From Candidatus Rokuibacteriota bacterium (GTDB taxonomy: Bacteria > Methylomirabilota > Methylomirabilia > Rokubacteriales > CSP1-6): 33,963 nt of DNA. Position 1 is the first letter of the stretch. Every line of letters starts with the position of its first letter. Position numbers and translations under genes: made by a program. The stretch covers positions 1-33,963 of the forward strand of contig QHSP01000106.1 in NCBI GenBank assembly GCA_003220495.1, in the 5' to 3' direction. Of the stretch, positions 24,552 through 32,777 are shown piece after piece. The notes under the pieces were generated by a model, which saw only the letters and a program-made list of their open reading frames with translations, did no database searches and was not told the DNA's origin.

Positions 24552-24917
24552 TTAGAACACCAGGCCGCCGGCGCGAGCCGCGTCGGCGAGCGCCTTCACT
24601 CGTCCGTGATACATATACCCGCCGCGATCGAACACGACGCGCTCGATCCCCTGCGCCTTCGCCTTGCCCGCCAGGAGCTCGCCGACGAGCTTGGCGGCGG
24701 CCACGTTGCCTCCCTGCGGCTGGCGCGCGCGGAACTCCTTGCTCCGGCTGTCCACGGCCAGCAAGGTCCGCCCAAGGTCGTCGTCGACCAGCTGGGCGTA
24801 GATATGATTCAGGCTGCGGAAGACGGCCAGTCGAGGCCTCGTCCCGGAGCCACGCACGTACCGGCGCACGCGCCGGTGCCGGACATCTCGCGAAGCGCGC
24901 CGCTCTTTCGTGATCAC
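24552..24917 (-). CDS. rplR: Ribosomal protein uL18
   Basis: A protein of 121 residues that binds 5S rRNA ([43 protein letters not shown]). Start GTG 24917 overlaps the rplF stop as GTGA. Normal length. The strong hairpin described at 24523-24551 begins right after its stop. Confidence 0.98.
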   Translation of the reverse strand: MITKERRASRDVRHRRVRRYVRGSGTRPRLAVFRSLNHIYAQLVDDDLGRTLLAVDSRSKEFRARQPQGGNVAAAKLVGELLAGKAKAQGIERVVFDRGGYMYHGRVKALADAARAGGLVF

Positions 24918-25462
24918 TTGGCCCCCGCTCCCGCCTTCTTACCAACCTTGCGGCGGATCACCTCGTCCGAATACTTGATCCCCTTGCCCTTGTACGGATC
25001 GGGCTCGCGGAGCGCGCGCAGCTTCGCGGCGGTCTGGCCGAGCAGCGCCTTGTCGGCCCCCTTCAGGGTGATCGCCACCTGCCGCTCGATCTCCGCCGTA
25101 ATGCCGTCCGGCAGCGGGAAGACCACGGGGTGCGAGTAGCCCAGCGCGAGGGTGATCGCCTTGCCCTGGACCTGCGCCCGGTAGCCGATTCCTACGATGT
25201 CCAGCTTGCGCTCGAAACCATCTTTCACACCGGTCACCATGTTCGCCATCAGCGCGCGAGCCAAGCCGTGCATCGCGCGGATCTTCCGATCGTCGCCGGT
25301 GCGCGAGATCACGAGCTGGTTGCCGTCGAGCTTCGCGCTGAGCCCCGCCGGCACGGGCTGCATCAGCTTGCCCTTGGGTCCCTCGGCGCGCACGGTCGCC
25401 CCCTCGATCTGGACCTTCACTCCCTGCGGGATGCTGACGGGCTTCCGGCCGATCCGTGACAT
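24914..25462 (-). CDS. rplF: Ribosomal protein uL6
   Basis: A protein of 182 residues near the factor-binding site of the 50S subunit ([57 protein letters not shown]). Normal length, ending in a short Lys/Gly/Ala tail. It starts 9 nt after the rpsH stop. Confidence 0.98.
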   Translation of the reverse strand: MSRIGRKPVSIPQGVKVQIEGATVRAEGPKGKLMQPVPAGLSAKLDGNQLVISRTGDDRKIRAMHGLARALMANMVTGVKDGFERKLDIVGIGYRAQVQGKAITLALGYSHPVVFPLPDGITAEIERQVAITLKGADKALLGQTAAKLRALREPDPYKGKGIKYSDEVIRRKVGKKAGAGAK

Positions 25463-25471
25463 GGCGCTCCT

Positions 25472-25867
25472 CTACCACACGTAGGCGAGCACTTCGCCGC
25501 CGACCTTCTGCTTGCGCGCGTTGCGGCCCGTCACCACGCCCTTCGACGTCGACATCAGCGCCACGCCCATCCCGGCCAGGATGGACGGGATCTGGTCGTG
25601 GGTGACGTACACGCGCCGTCCGGGTGTCGAGACCCGGACGAGCCCGGAGATCATCTTCTCGTTGCCCACGCCGTACTTGAGGTAGACGCGCAGGGTCCCC
25701 TGCTTGTCGTCCTCGAGCACGCGGAAGTTCTTGATGAAGCCCTCGTCCTTCAGGATCTCGGCGATCCGCACCTTGAGTCGGGAGGAGGGAATGTCCACCT
25801 TCTCGTGCTCGGCGCGGCTCGCGTTGCGGATGCGCGTCAGCAGATCGGCGATCGGATCGCTTCGCAT
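25472..25867 (-). CDS. rpsH: Ribosomal protein uS8
   Basis: A protein of 131 residues from ATG 25867 (MRSDPIADLLTRIRNASRA, SILAGMGVALMSTSKGVVTGRNARK). It binds the central domain of 16S rRNA and, in E. coli, represses the spc operon by binding near rplE; no equivalent mRNA site is evident here. Longer frames upstream run through rpsN and are rejected. Confidence 0.98.
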   Translation of the reverse strand: MRSDPIADLLTRIRNASRAEHEKVDIPSSRLKVRIAEILKDEGFIKNFRVLEDDKQGTLRVYLKYGVGNEKMISGLVRVSTPGRRVYVTHDQIPSILAGMGVALMSTSKGVVTGRNARKQKVGGEVLAYVW

Positions 25868-25872
25868 ACGCG

Positions 25873-26058
25873 CTACCAGCTCGCCTTCACGATGCCCGGA
25901 ACCTCGCCCTTGAGCGCCAGCTCGCGAAAGCAGAGCCGGCACATCTCGAACTTCCGGAGGTAGCCGCGCGGGCGGCCGCACAGCTTGCACCGCGAATAGG
26001 CGCGCGTCGAGAATTTCGGTTTACGCTGAGACTTCATGATGAGCGCGGTCTTGGCCAT
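25873..26058 (-). CDS. rpsN: Ribosomal protein uS14, type Z
   Basis: A 61-residue protein with CKLC and CRLC, the zinc-binding short form of S14 (also called rpsZ). It belongs to the 30S head. It starts 6 nt after the rplE stop and ends 5 nt before rpsH. Confidence 0.98.
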   Translation of the reverse strand: MAKTALIMKSQRKPKFSTRAYSRCKLCGRPRGYLRKFEMCRLCFRELALKGEVPGIVKASW

Positions 26059-26064
26059 GCGAAG

Positions 26065-26745
26065 CTACTCCCTGAACGGCATACCCAGGTGCGTGAGCAG
26101 CACCTTGGCGTCCTCGTCCGTGCGCGCCGTCGTGACGATGCTGATGTCCATGCCGCGGACCTTGTCGACCTTGTCGTAGACGATCTCCGGGAAGATCAGC
26201 TGCTCGCGCAGACCGAGCGCGTAGTTGCCCCGGCCGTCGAAGCCCTTGGGCGGCACGCCGCGGAAGTCGCGCACGCGCGGCAGCGCGACGTTGATGAGGC
26301 GGTCGAGGAACTCGTACATCCGGGCGCCCCGCAAGGTCACCTTCGCGCCGATCGGCACGCCCTCGCGCAGCTTGAAGTTCGCGATCGACTTCTTGGCCCG
26401 CGTGACGATCGGCCGCTGGCCGGAGATCAGCTGCAGGTCGGCGGTCGCGAAGTCGAGCACCTTCGCATTCTCGCGCCCTTCGCCGACGCCCATGTTGATG
26501 ACGACCTTCTCCAGCCGCGGCACCTGGTACGGGTTGGAGAACCCGCGCTCCTTCATGACCGCCTGGACGATCGTCTTGTGGTACATCTCCTTCAGCCGCG
26601 GCTTGGTCTCGCCGGTGCCCTTCGGGCGGCCCTTGGCGACGGGCGCCGCCGCCGCGGCTGGCCCTCCGCCCTTCTTGGGCTGGGCCTTCGCGGCCGGTTT
26701 CTGCGCCGTCGGTGGCTTCTGAGTGGTTTGCGTTTCTTTCGCCAT
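26065..26745 (-). CDS. rplE: Ribosomal protein uL5 with N-terminal extension
   Basis: A protein of 226 residues that binds 5S rRNA. The core starts at about residue 48 ([20 protein letters not shown]) and contains [32 protein letters not shown] and [15 protein letters not shown]. The first about 47 residues are a low-complexity Lys/Pro/Ala/Gln-rich extension not found in common uL5 of about 180 residues. An internal start at ATG 26586 (residue 54, KEMYHK) would give a near-standard protein, but ATG 26745 directly after rplX fits the operon better. Confidence 0.97.
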   Translation of the reverse strand: MAKETQTTQKPPTAQKPAAKAQPKKGGGPAAAAAPVAKGRPKGTGETKPRLKEMYHKTIVQAVMKERGFSNPYQVPRLEKVVINMGVGEGRENAKVLDFATADLQLISGQRPIVTRAKKSIANFKLREGVPIGAKVTLRGARMYEFLDRLINVALPRVRDFRGVPPKGFDGRGNYALGLREQLIFPEIVYDKVDKVRGMDISIVTTARTDEDAKVLLTHLGMPFRE

Positions 26746-26749
26746 GGTC

Positions 26750-27076
26750 TCAGCCCTTGTCGATCGATTCGCCGCAGCGCTTGCAGATCCGCAGCTTGCG
26801 CCCGTCGGCGAGCGTCTTGATCCCGCTGCGCGACGGCTTGTCGCAGCGGCCGCAGACCACCAGCACGTTGGACAGCGCCAGCGGGCTCTCGCGCTCGATG
26901 ATGCCGCCCTGCCGCAGCTTCTGCGTCGGCCGCTGATGCTTCTTCATCATGTTGATCTTCTCGACCAGCACCCGCCCGCCGATCGGCAGGACGCGCAGCA
27001 CCTTGCCGCGCTTGCCGCGCTCGCGGCCGGCGATGACCGCTACCGTGTCGCCTCGTCGCACGTGGGTGTGTTGCAT
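26750..27076 (-). CDS. rplX: Ribosomal protein uL24, CxxC form
   Basis: A protein of 108 residues with a KOW motif ([25 protein letters not shown]) and [21 protein letters not shown]. It starts 50S assembly. Two CxxC pairs near the C-terminus (CGRC and CKRC) suggest a zinc site. The start ATG 27076 shares one base with the rplN stop (TGATG). Confidence 0.98.
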   Translation of the reverse strand: MQHTHVRRGDTVAVIAGRERGKRGKVLRVLPIGGRVLVEKINMMKKHQRPTQKLRQGGIIERESPLALSNVLVVCGRCDKPSRSGIKTLADGRKLRICKRCGESIDKG

Positions 27077-27444
27077 CAGATGACCTCGGGCGCGAGCGAG
27101 ATGATCTTGGTGAACTGGCGCTCGCGCAGCTCGCGCGCCACCGGCCCGAAGATGCGCGTGCCCACCGGATTCTCGTCGGGCTTGATCAGAACCACCGCGT
27201 TGCGGTCGAAGCGGATGTACGATCCGTCCCGCCGCCGGACTTCCTTGACCGTCCGCACCACGACCGCGCGGGCCACCTCGCCCTTCTTCACGGTCCCGTC
27301 GGGCGTCGCCTCCTTGATGGCCACGATGACCGTGTCCCCGAGCGAGGCGTAGCGCTTGTTGGCGCCCCCCATCACCCGGATGCACTGGACCTTCTTGGCG
27401 CCTGAATTATCGGCGACGTCGAGCATCGAGCGCGGCTGGATCAT
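27076..27444 (-). CDS. rplN: Ribosomal protein uL14
   Basis: A protein of 122 residues ([54 protein letters not shown]), standard length and sequence, forming an intersubunit bridge. It begins 2 nt after the rpsQ stop. Confidence 0.98.
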   Translation of the reverse strand: MIQPRSMLDVADNSGAKKVQCIRVMGGANKRYASLGDTVIVAIKEATPDGTVKKGEVARAVVVRTVKEVRRRDGSYIRFDRNAVVLIKPDENPVGTRIFGPVARELRERQFTKIISLAPEVI

Positions 27445-27446
27445 CG

Positions 27447-27695
27447 CTAGGACACGCGGCTGAGGACCTTGCGGATCCGCCAGCGCTTCTCCTTCGAGAG
27501 CGGCCGGGTCTCCTCGATCAGCACCCGGTCGCCCACCCGGCTCTCGTTGGTCTCGTCGTGCGCCTTCAGCTTCTTCGACGCCCTGACCACGCGCTGGTAG
27601 CGCGGATGGCGGAACACCCGCTCGATCCGCACCACGCGCGTCTTCTGCATCGCGTCCGACACGACCACGCCTTCACGACTCTTCCGCTCACCCAC
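27447..27695 (-). CDS. rpsQ: Ribosomal protein uS17
   Basis: A protein of 82 residues with an OB fold ([40 protein letters not shown]). GTG 27695 is used as start; the gene overlaps the end of rpmC by 8 nt. Confidence 0.97.
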   Translation of the reverse strand: MGERKSREGVVVSDAMQKTRVVRIERVFRHPRYQRVVRASKKLKAHDETNESRVGDRVLIEETRPLSKEKRWRIRKVLSRVS

Positions 27696-27888
27696 GGGAT
27701 GCGCCCTTCTTCTCGCGGAGCACAGTGTTGGCCCGCGCCAGATCTTTTTTGGCCTGGCTCAGCCGCGAGGGGTTCTTGGCCATCCCCATCGAGAGCTGGA
27801 ACCTGAGATTGAAGATCTCCTCGGTCAGCTCCCGCGCCTTCTGCTGGAGCTCGTCCTCGGAGAACTCACGCCACTTCGCCGCTTTCAT
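27688..27888 (-). CDS. rpmC: Ribosomal protein uL29
   Basis: A 66-residue two-helix protein at the tunnel exit (MKAAKWREFSEDELQQKARE, EEIFNLRFQLSMGMAKNPSR). It offers part of the docking site for trigger factor and SRP in well-studied bacteria. Standard length; lies 15 nt after rplP. Confidence 0.97.
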   Translation of the reverse strand: MKAAKWREFSEDELQQKARELTEEIFNLRFQLSMGMAKNPSRLSQAKKDLARANTVLREKKGASRG

Positions 27889-27903
27889 CGTCCAGTCTCC
27901 GGG

Positions 27904-28320
27904 CTAGAGAGCCCTCGTGCGTGACACGAACTTCGTCGTGATACCGATCTTCTGGGCCGCCGTCCGGAACGCGACACGGGCGATGTCCTCGGGCACGCCG
28001 ATCATCTCGTACAGGATCCGTCCGGGCTTCACCACGGCGACCCACTCCTCCGGGTTTCCCTTGCCCTTGCCCATCCGGGTTTCCGCCGGTTTCTTCGTCA
28101 CCGGCTTGTCCGGGAAGATGCGGATCCAGACCTTACCACCGCGCTTGAGGCTCCGGGTGAGCGCCACGCGCGCGGCCTCGATCTGTCGGTTCGTCACCCA
28201 TCCGGGCTCGAGGGCCTTGAGGCCGAAATCGCCGAAGGCGAGGGTCGACCCGCGCACGGCGATGCCCTTCATCCGGCCGCGCTGGGCCTTCCGATACTTG
28301 ACCCGCTTGGGCATCAGCAT
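27904..28320 (-). CDS. rplP: Ribosomal protein uL16
   Basis: A protein of 138 residues near the peptidyl transferase centre and A-site tRNA ([50 protein letters not shown] split over the core). Both M1 and M3 are possible starts; MLMPKR is the usual form. Standard length. Confidence 0.98.
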   Translation of the reverse strand: MLMPKRVKYRKAQRGRMKGIAVRGSTLAFGDFGLKALEPGWVTNRQIEAARVALTRSLKRGGKVWIRIFPDKPVTKKPAETRMGKGKGNPEEWVAVVKPGRILYEMIGVPEDIARVAFRTAAQKIGITTKFVSRTRAL

Positions 28321-28332
28321 GAGGGATTCGCC

Positions 28333-28977
28333 TCAGGCTTCAGCCGGCGCGGCGCGAAGCACCTCGCCCTTGAAGACCCACACCTTGACGCCGATCGTGC
28401 CGTAGGTCGTGTGCGCGGTCGCCAGCCCGTAGTCGATGTCGGCGCGGAGCGTGTGGAGCGGTACCCGCCCGTCGCGATACCATTCGCGCCGCGCGATCTC
28501 GCCGCCGCCCAGCCGTCCGGCGCACGCGATCCGGATGCCGTCGGCACCCAGGCGCAGGGCGGAGGTCACGGCCTTTTTCATCGCCCGTCGGAACGCGACG
28601 CGCTTCTGGAGCTGCAGCGCGACGTTCTCGGCGACGAGCTGCGCGTCGAGCTCGGGATGGATGACCTCCTCGATGTTGAGGTAGATCTCCTTCCCGGTCC
28701 GCGCCTGCAGCTCGTTCTTCAGCTTCTCGACCTCGGACCCCTTGCGGCCGATGATGATGCCGGGGCGCGCCGTCGCGATGGTGATGCGCGCGCGGTTGGC
28801 CGAGCGCTCGATGTCGATCTTCGCGATGCCCGCGTGATAAAGCTGGTCCTTGATGAAGCGCCGGATCTTCACGTCCTCGTGCAGGAGATTCGCGTAGGCC
28901 TTCGTCGCGAACCAGCGCGAGCTCCAGCTCCGCGTCACGCCGAGCCTGAAGCCGATCGGATGTGTTTTCTGACCCAT
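28333..28977 (-). CDS. rpsC: Ribosomal protein uS3
   Basis: A protein of 214 residues at the mRNA entry channel. [20 protein letters not shown], the KH-domain motif [18 protein letters not shown] and the C-terminal [21 protein letters not shown] are diagnostic. Normal length. Confidence 0.98.
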   Translation of the reverse strand: MGQKTHPIGFRLGVTRSWSSRWFATKAYANLLHEDVKIRRFIKDQLYHAGIAKIDIERSANRARITIATARPGIIIGRKGSEVEKLKNELQARTGKEIYLNIEEVIHPELDAQLVAENVALQLQKRVAFRRAMKKAVTSALRLGADGIRIACAGRLGGGEIARREWYRDGRVPLHTLRADIDYGLATAHTTYGTIGVKVWVFKGEVLRAAPAEA

Positions 28978-28980
28978 CGT

Positions 28981-29484
28981 CTACTTTTTCTCCTTCGGCT
29001 TTCGGCCGCCCTTGGCCGCCGGCTTCGGTCCCCCGCGTGCCGCACTCCGCCGGGCCGGCGCCCGTCGGGCCGGGGCAGCTGGACGTTCTGCGCGCGCCGG
29101 CGGCGGCGCGCTCGGACGGGCCGGCGCGGGCGCCGCGATGGCGCCGTTCACCTCGTCGCTGACGCCGATCGTCAGGTGGCTCGTACGATGCTTGATCGAG
29201 AACGCGCGGCCCATCGCGCGCGGCTGCACGCGCTTGAGCACCGGGCCTCCGTCGGCGTACGCCTGAACGACCCGCAGATCGTCCAGGTCGCGCACCTGGT
29301 GGTTGTGCTCGGCATTCGCCACGGCCGAGCGCAGCACCTTCTCGACCAATCGTGCGGCGGCGCGCGGCGTGTACTCGAGCGTCGCGAGCGCTTCCGCCAC
29401 GGGCTTGCCGCGGATCTGGTCGAGCACTAGCCGGGCCTTCCGCGCCGACACGCGGACGAAACGGGCGCGCGCCATCGTTCGCAT
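28981..29484 (-). CDS. rplV: Ribosomal protein uL22 with long C-terminal tail
   Basis: A protein of 167 residues; the conserved core is about 1-115 ([59 protein letters not shown]). uL22 lines the exit tunnel with its beta-hairpin. The last about 52 residues are an Ala/Pro/Arg-rich tail ending in a Lys-rich stretch, absent from ordinary uL22 (about 110 residues). Start is ATG 29484 or 29475, three residues apart. Confidence 0.97.
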   Translation of the reverse strand: MRTMARARFVRVSARKARLVLDQIRGKPVAEALATLEYTPRAAARLVEKVLRSAVANAEHNHQVRDLDDLRVVQAYADGGPVLKRVQPRAMGRAFSIKHRTSHLTIGVSDEVNGAIAAPAPARPSAPPPARAERPAAPARRAPARRSAARGGPKPAAKGGRKPKEKK

Positions 29485-29489
29485 CGCGA

Positions 29490-29783
29490 TCAGGTCTTGC
29501 CGGTCGGCGACGTCGCCGCCTTTTCGGCGGTACCGTGCGCCCTGAACGTCCGGGTCATCGCGAACTCACCCAGCCGATGGCCCACCATGTTCTCAGTCAT
29601 GTACACGGGGATGAACTTCTTGCCGTTGTGAACGGCGACCGTGTGACCGACGAACTCCGGCGGGATCGTCGTCCGCCGGGACCACGTCTTGAGCACCTTC
29701 TTCTGCCGGGTGCGATTCAGCTCTTCGATCCGCGCCAACAACGTTTCATCGATGTACGGGCCCTTCTTCAGCGAGCGTCCCAT
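29490..29783 (-). CDS. rpsS: Ribosomal protein uS19
   Basis: A protein of 97 residues of the 30S head ([60 protein letters not shown]). Standard length. It lies 9 nt after rplB and 5 nt before rplV. Confidence 0.98.
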   Translation of the reverse strand: MGRSLKKGPYIDETLLARIEELNRTRQKKVLKTWSRRTTIPPEFVGHTVAVHNGKKFIPVYMTENMVGHRLGEFAMTRTFRAHGTAEKAATSPTGKT

Positions 29784-29792
29784 CGCGTGCTC

Positions 29793-30617
29793 CTATTTCT
29801 TCCGTCGCGTCACGATGAAGCGGTCCGACGGTCTGGCGCCGCGCCGCGTCTTGTAGCCCTTCGTCGGCTTGCCCCATGGGGTCATCGGATGGTTACCCTT
29901 CCCCTTGCCCTCGCCGCCGCCCATCGGGTGATCGACGGGATTCATGACCGTGCCGCGGACCGTCGGACGGAACCCGCGCCAGCGGACCCGACCCGCCTTG
30001 CCGATCGAGACGTTCTCGTGGTCGAGGTTACCGACCTGGCCGACCGTCGCCATGCACGCGAGGGCGACCAGCCGCACCTCGCCCGAGGGCAGCTTGAGCG
30101 TGGCGCGCTCGCCTTCCTTCGCAAGGAGCTGGGCCTGAGTGCCCGCGCTCCGACAGAGCTGCGCGCCGCGTCCGGGCTGGAGCTCGACGTTGTGCACGAG
30201 CGTACCGACCGGGATATTCCGCACGGGCAGCGCGTTGCCGGGCAGGATGTCGGCCTGCGGCCCCGACATCACGGTGTCCCCGACCCGGATCCCCAGCGGG
30301 GCGATGATGTAACGCTTCTCGCCGTCCTTGTAGTGGAGCAGCGCCAGCCGCGCCGAACGGTTCGGGTCGTACTCGATCGCGGCGACGCGCGCGGGGATCC
30401 CGTACTTCTCGCGCCGGAAGTCGACCTGGCGAATCATCTGCTTGGCGCCGCCGCCGCGATGACGCACGGTGATACGCCCGTAGACGTTTCGGCCGTTCGT
30501 CCGGCGCTTGGGAACCAGCAGGCCCTTCTCCGGCTCGGTTTTCGTGATCTCGTCGTACGTGACGTACGTCAGGTAGCGAAGCGAAGGCGACGTCGGCTTG
30601 ACGGTGCGGATGGCCAT
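29793..30617 (-). CDS. rplB: Ribosomal protein uL2
   Basis: A protein of 274 residues close to the peptidyl transferase centre. Diagnostic segments are [20 protein letters not shown], the Gly-rich C-terminal [20 protein letters not shown] with the conserved His, and [14 protein letters not shown]. Standard length; starts 3 nt after rplW. Confidence 0.99.
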   Translation of the reverse strand: MAIRTVKPTSPSLRYLTYVTYDEITKTEPEKGLLVPKRRTNGRNVYGRITVRHRGGGAKQMIRQVDFRREKYGIPARVAAIEYDPNRSARLALLHYKDGEKRYIIAPLGIRVGDTVMSGPQADILPGNALPVRNIPVGTLVHNVELQPGRGAQLCRSAGTQAQLLAKEGERATLKLPSGEVRLVALACMATVGQVGNLDHENVSIGKAGRVRWRGFRPTVRGTVMNPVDHPMGGGEGKGKGNHPMTPWGKPTKGYKTRRGARPSDRFIVTRRKK

Positions 30618-30620
30618 ACC

Positions 30621-30914
30621 CTACGCCCCCTCGACGAGCTCGATCTTATGGCCGGGGGCGAGCGTCACGATCGCCTTTTTCCAGTCGGCGCGCCTTCCCT
30701 CGGAGCGACCCATGCGTTTCAGCTTTCCCTCGAACGAGGCGGTCCGGACGGACGACACCTTGACGTTGAACACGGTCTCGACCGCCACGCGGATCTCGAC
30801 CTTGTTCGCGTCGGGCCGAACCCGGAACGCCACCGTGTTCTGCTCTTCCTTCTGCCGCATGCTCTTTTCCGTCATCAGCGGACGGATCAAGATCTCGCGC
30901 GCCGCTCGGCTCAT
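30621..30914 (-). CDS. rplW: Ribosomal protein uL23
   Basis: A protein of 97 residues at the tunnel exit, the docking site of trigger factor and SRP (REILIRPLMTEKSMRQKEEQ, VAFRVRPDANKVEIRVAVE). The Shine-Dalgarno GAGGAA falls in the stem-loop described upstream (30919-30947). Confidence 0.98.
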   Translation of the reverse strand: MSRAAREILIRPLMTEKSMRQKEEQNTVAFRVRPDANKVEIRVAVETVFNVKVSSVRTASFEGKLKRMGRSEGRRADWKKAIVTLAPGHKIELVEGA

Positions 30915-30918
30915 TGTA

Positions 30919-30947
30919 GCGGGTTCCTCGAGGCCGCCTCGAACCGC
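30919..30947 (-). promoter_or_regulatory. Stem-loop covering the rplW ribosome binding site
   Basis: On the minus strand GCGGTTCGAGG, loop CGG, then CCTC-GAG-GAACC-C-GC form an 11-bp stem with a 3-nt and a 1-nt bulge. The GAGGAA that should serve as rplW Shine-Dalgarno lies partly in the bulge and partly in the stem, 7 nt before ATG. The structure could limit rplW translation. The other bases of this 61-nt gap (30915-30975) show nothing further. Confidence 0.4.
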
Positions 30948-30975
30948 GGGTGGCCTGCCATAGGTACTCGTGGAG

Positions 30976-31605
30976 TCATCGCGCCAGCGCCGCCTCGAGG
31001 GCCAGAAGCCCCGCGCGCTCGCACACCACGCGGCGGGCGTGCAGCAGCTGGTAGACCGACACGTGCGCCGGCGTCTCGATGGTGAGCCAGGGCACGTTCC
31101 GCGCCGCGCGCATCACGGCCCCGTCCATCTCGCGCAGGACGATGAGCGTCCGCTCCCCGGCAACGCCGAGGCCGGCGAGTCGGCCGACCAGCGACTTCGT
31201 CTTCCCATCGCGCACGTCGAGGCTCTCGATCGCGGACAGCTCGCCGGCGGCGATCTTGGCCGCGACGGCCGCGCGAAGCGCCAGGCGCCGCATGCTGCGC
31301 GGCATGTCCTTGTCGTAGCTCCGCGGTGTGGGACCGAACGGCTTGCCGCCGCCCTTCCACTGGACGGCCCGCGTCGAGCCCTGCCGGGCGCGGCCGGTCC
31401 CCTTCTGCTTCCACGGCTTGCGGCCGCCGCCCGAGACCTCGCTCCGGCCCTTGGTGTCGTGCGTGCCGGCGCGACGGTCGGCCAGCTCGCGGGTCACCGC
31501 CTGATGGAGCAGCGGCACGCGGCTCTCGGCGCCGAAGACGTCCGCCTTCAGCTCGACCGATCCCGTCGCCTTGCCCTTCGCGTCCAGCACCTGTACGGTC
31601 GGCAT
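30976..31605 (-). CDS. rplD: Ribosomal protein uL4
   Basis: A protein of 209 residues from ATG 31605 (MPTVQVLDAKGKATGSVELK); the loop WKQKGTGRARQGSTRAVQWKGGG reaches the exit tunnel wall. In E. coli L4 represses the S10 operon by binding its leader; here tuf precedes rpsJ by 3 nt, so that leader is absent. Longer frames upstream lie in rplC and are rejected. Confidence 0.98.
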   Translation of the reverse strand: MPTVQVLDAKGKATGSVELKADVFGAESRVPLLHQAVTRELADRRAGTHDTKGRSEVSGGGRKPWKQKGTGRARQGSTRAVQWKGGGKPFGPTPRSYDKDMPRSMRRLALRAAVAAKIAAGELSAIESLDVRDGKTKSLVGRLAGLGVAGERTLIVLREMDGAVMRAARNVPWLTIETPAHVSVYQLLHARRVVCERAGLLALEAALAR

Positions 31606-31607
31606 CG

Positions 31608-32285
31608 CTATTTCTTTTCCGGGACCTTCTGCTGCTGCGCCTTGGTCGCCTTCACCGACTTCCGCAGCATCACCAGGGTTCCGTTGGCGCCGGGCACCGC
31701 GCCCCGCACCAGCACGAGATTCTGCTCGGGCATCACGCGCACCACCGCGAGGTTCAGCACGGTCCGCCGATCGCCGCCCATGCGCCCGGGGAGATGATGA
31801 CCCGGCCACACGCGCGAGGGATCCGACGAGGCGCCGATCGAGCCAGGGGCACGATGGAACATCGAGCCGTGCGTCGCGTCGCCGCCGTACCAGCCGTAGC
31901 GCTTGACGCCGCCCTGGAAGCCCTTGCCCTTCGTGACGCCGACGACGTCGACCAGCTCACCCGGCGCGAACATCTCGACGGTGAGCGCCTGGCCGAGCTG
32001 GTAGCCCTGAACCTTTTCGGTCTTCTCGAGCCGGACCTCGCGCACGACCTGCATCGGCGCCACGTTCAGCTTCTTGAACACGCCCGCCGCCGGCTTCGAC
32101 ACGTTCTTCTTCTTCGCGCCGAACCCGAGCTGCAACGCATCGTACCCGTGCGACTCCGCCGTCTTGATGCCGATGACCGTGCAGGGCCCAGCCTCGATGA
32201 CGGTCACAGGCACGTGACTTCCGTCGTCGGCAAACACCTGCGTCATCCCCACTTTTCTACCGATCAGTCCTTCTTTACGCGCCAT
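31608..32285 (-). CDS. rplC: Ribosomal protein uL3
   Basis: A protein of 225 residues from ATG 32285 (MARKEGLIGRKVGMTQVFAD). Diagnostic are GVTKGKGFQGGVKRYG, THGSMFHRAPGSIGASSDPSRVWPG and KGHHLPGRMGG-like GRMGGDRRTVLNL. It helps to start 50S assembly. A longer in-frame start at 32342 reaches into the palindromic element and is unconserved. The rplD start is 2 nt after the stop. Confidence 0.98.
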   Translation of the reverse strand: MARKEGLIGRKVGMTQVFADDGSHVPVTVIEAGPCTVIGIKTAESHGYDALQLGFGAKKKNVSKPAAGVFKKLNVAPMQVVREVRLEKTEKVQGYQLGQALTVEMFAPGELVDVVGVTKGKGFQGGVKRYGWYGGDATHGSMFHRAPGSIGASSDPSRVWPGHHLPGRMGGDRRTVLNLAVVRVMPEQNLVLVRGAVPGANGTLVMLRKSVKATKAQQQKVPEKK

Positions 32286-32330
32286 GGTTACTCTCGAAGT
32301 TCCCGGTTTCTCCTCGAGCTCCTGCATCTC

Positions 32331-32452
32331 GCGGCCGATCAAAACCGTCCCAGATGCGAGGCGCCGACGAGCGACGACTGAGGCGTATGCCGCATACGCC
32401 GCAGGGAGGAGCGAGGAGGCAACGAAGCAGATGGGCGGTTTTCATCGGCCGC
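32331..32452. repeat. 122-bp imperfect palindromic element between rpsJ and rplC
   Basis: The outer arms are GCGGCCGATCAAAACCG (32331-32347) and CGGTTTTCATCGGCCGC (32436-32452), which pair at 16 of 17 positions. The centre is a perfect 9-bp repeat, GGCGTATGC-C-GCATACGCC (32382-32400). Further matches in between (CCCAGATGC against GCAGATGGG with a 2-nt mismatch) show one long palindrome centred near 32391. The element ends 1 nt before the rpsJ stop codon. It has no reading frame of its own. Its form suggests a dispersed intergenic repeat of REP or MITE type; only one copy is in this window. The rest of the gap (32286-32330) holds the rplC ribosome binding region. Confidence 0.75.
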
Positions 32453-32453
32453 T

Positions 32454-32774
32454 CTACAGCTTGATCTCGACGTCGACGCCGGCCGGGAGATCGAGCTTCA
32501 TCAATGAGTCGACCGTTTGAGGAGTCGGGTCGACGATGTCCAGGAGGCGCTTGTGCGTTCGCATCTCGAACTGCTCGCGCGATGTCTTGTCGACGTGCGG
32601 GCTCCGCAGCACCGTCCAGCGGTTGATGATCGTGGGCAGCAAGACCGGACCGGACACGCGCGCGCCGGTGCGGCGCACCGTCTCCACGATCTCCTTGACC
32701 GACCGATCGAGCAACTGGTGATCGTATGCCTTCAGGCGAATCCGAATTTTCTGATCAGCGGCCAAGGTTGCCAT
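32454..32774 (-). CDS. rpsJ: Ribosomal protein uS10
   Basis: A protein of 106 residues ([51 protein letters not shown]). It is part of the 30S head and also the NusE antitermination factor. Its start lies 3 nt after the tuf stop, and its stop codon is next to the palindromic element. Confidence 0.99.
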   Translation of the reverse strand: MATLAADQKIRIRLKAYDHQLLDRSVKEIVETVRRTGARVSGPVLLPTIINRWTVLRSPHVDKTSREQFEMRTHKRLLDIVDPTPQTVDSLMKLDLPAGVDVEIKL

Positions 32775-32777
32775 GCG

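Noticed and set aside
29352-31085. Plus-strand open frame of 577 codons across rpsS, rplB and rplW
   Set aside because: Antisense to highly conserved ribosomal protein genes; no family motif and biased composition.
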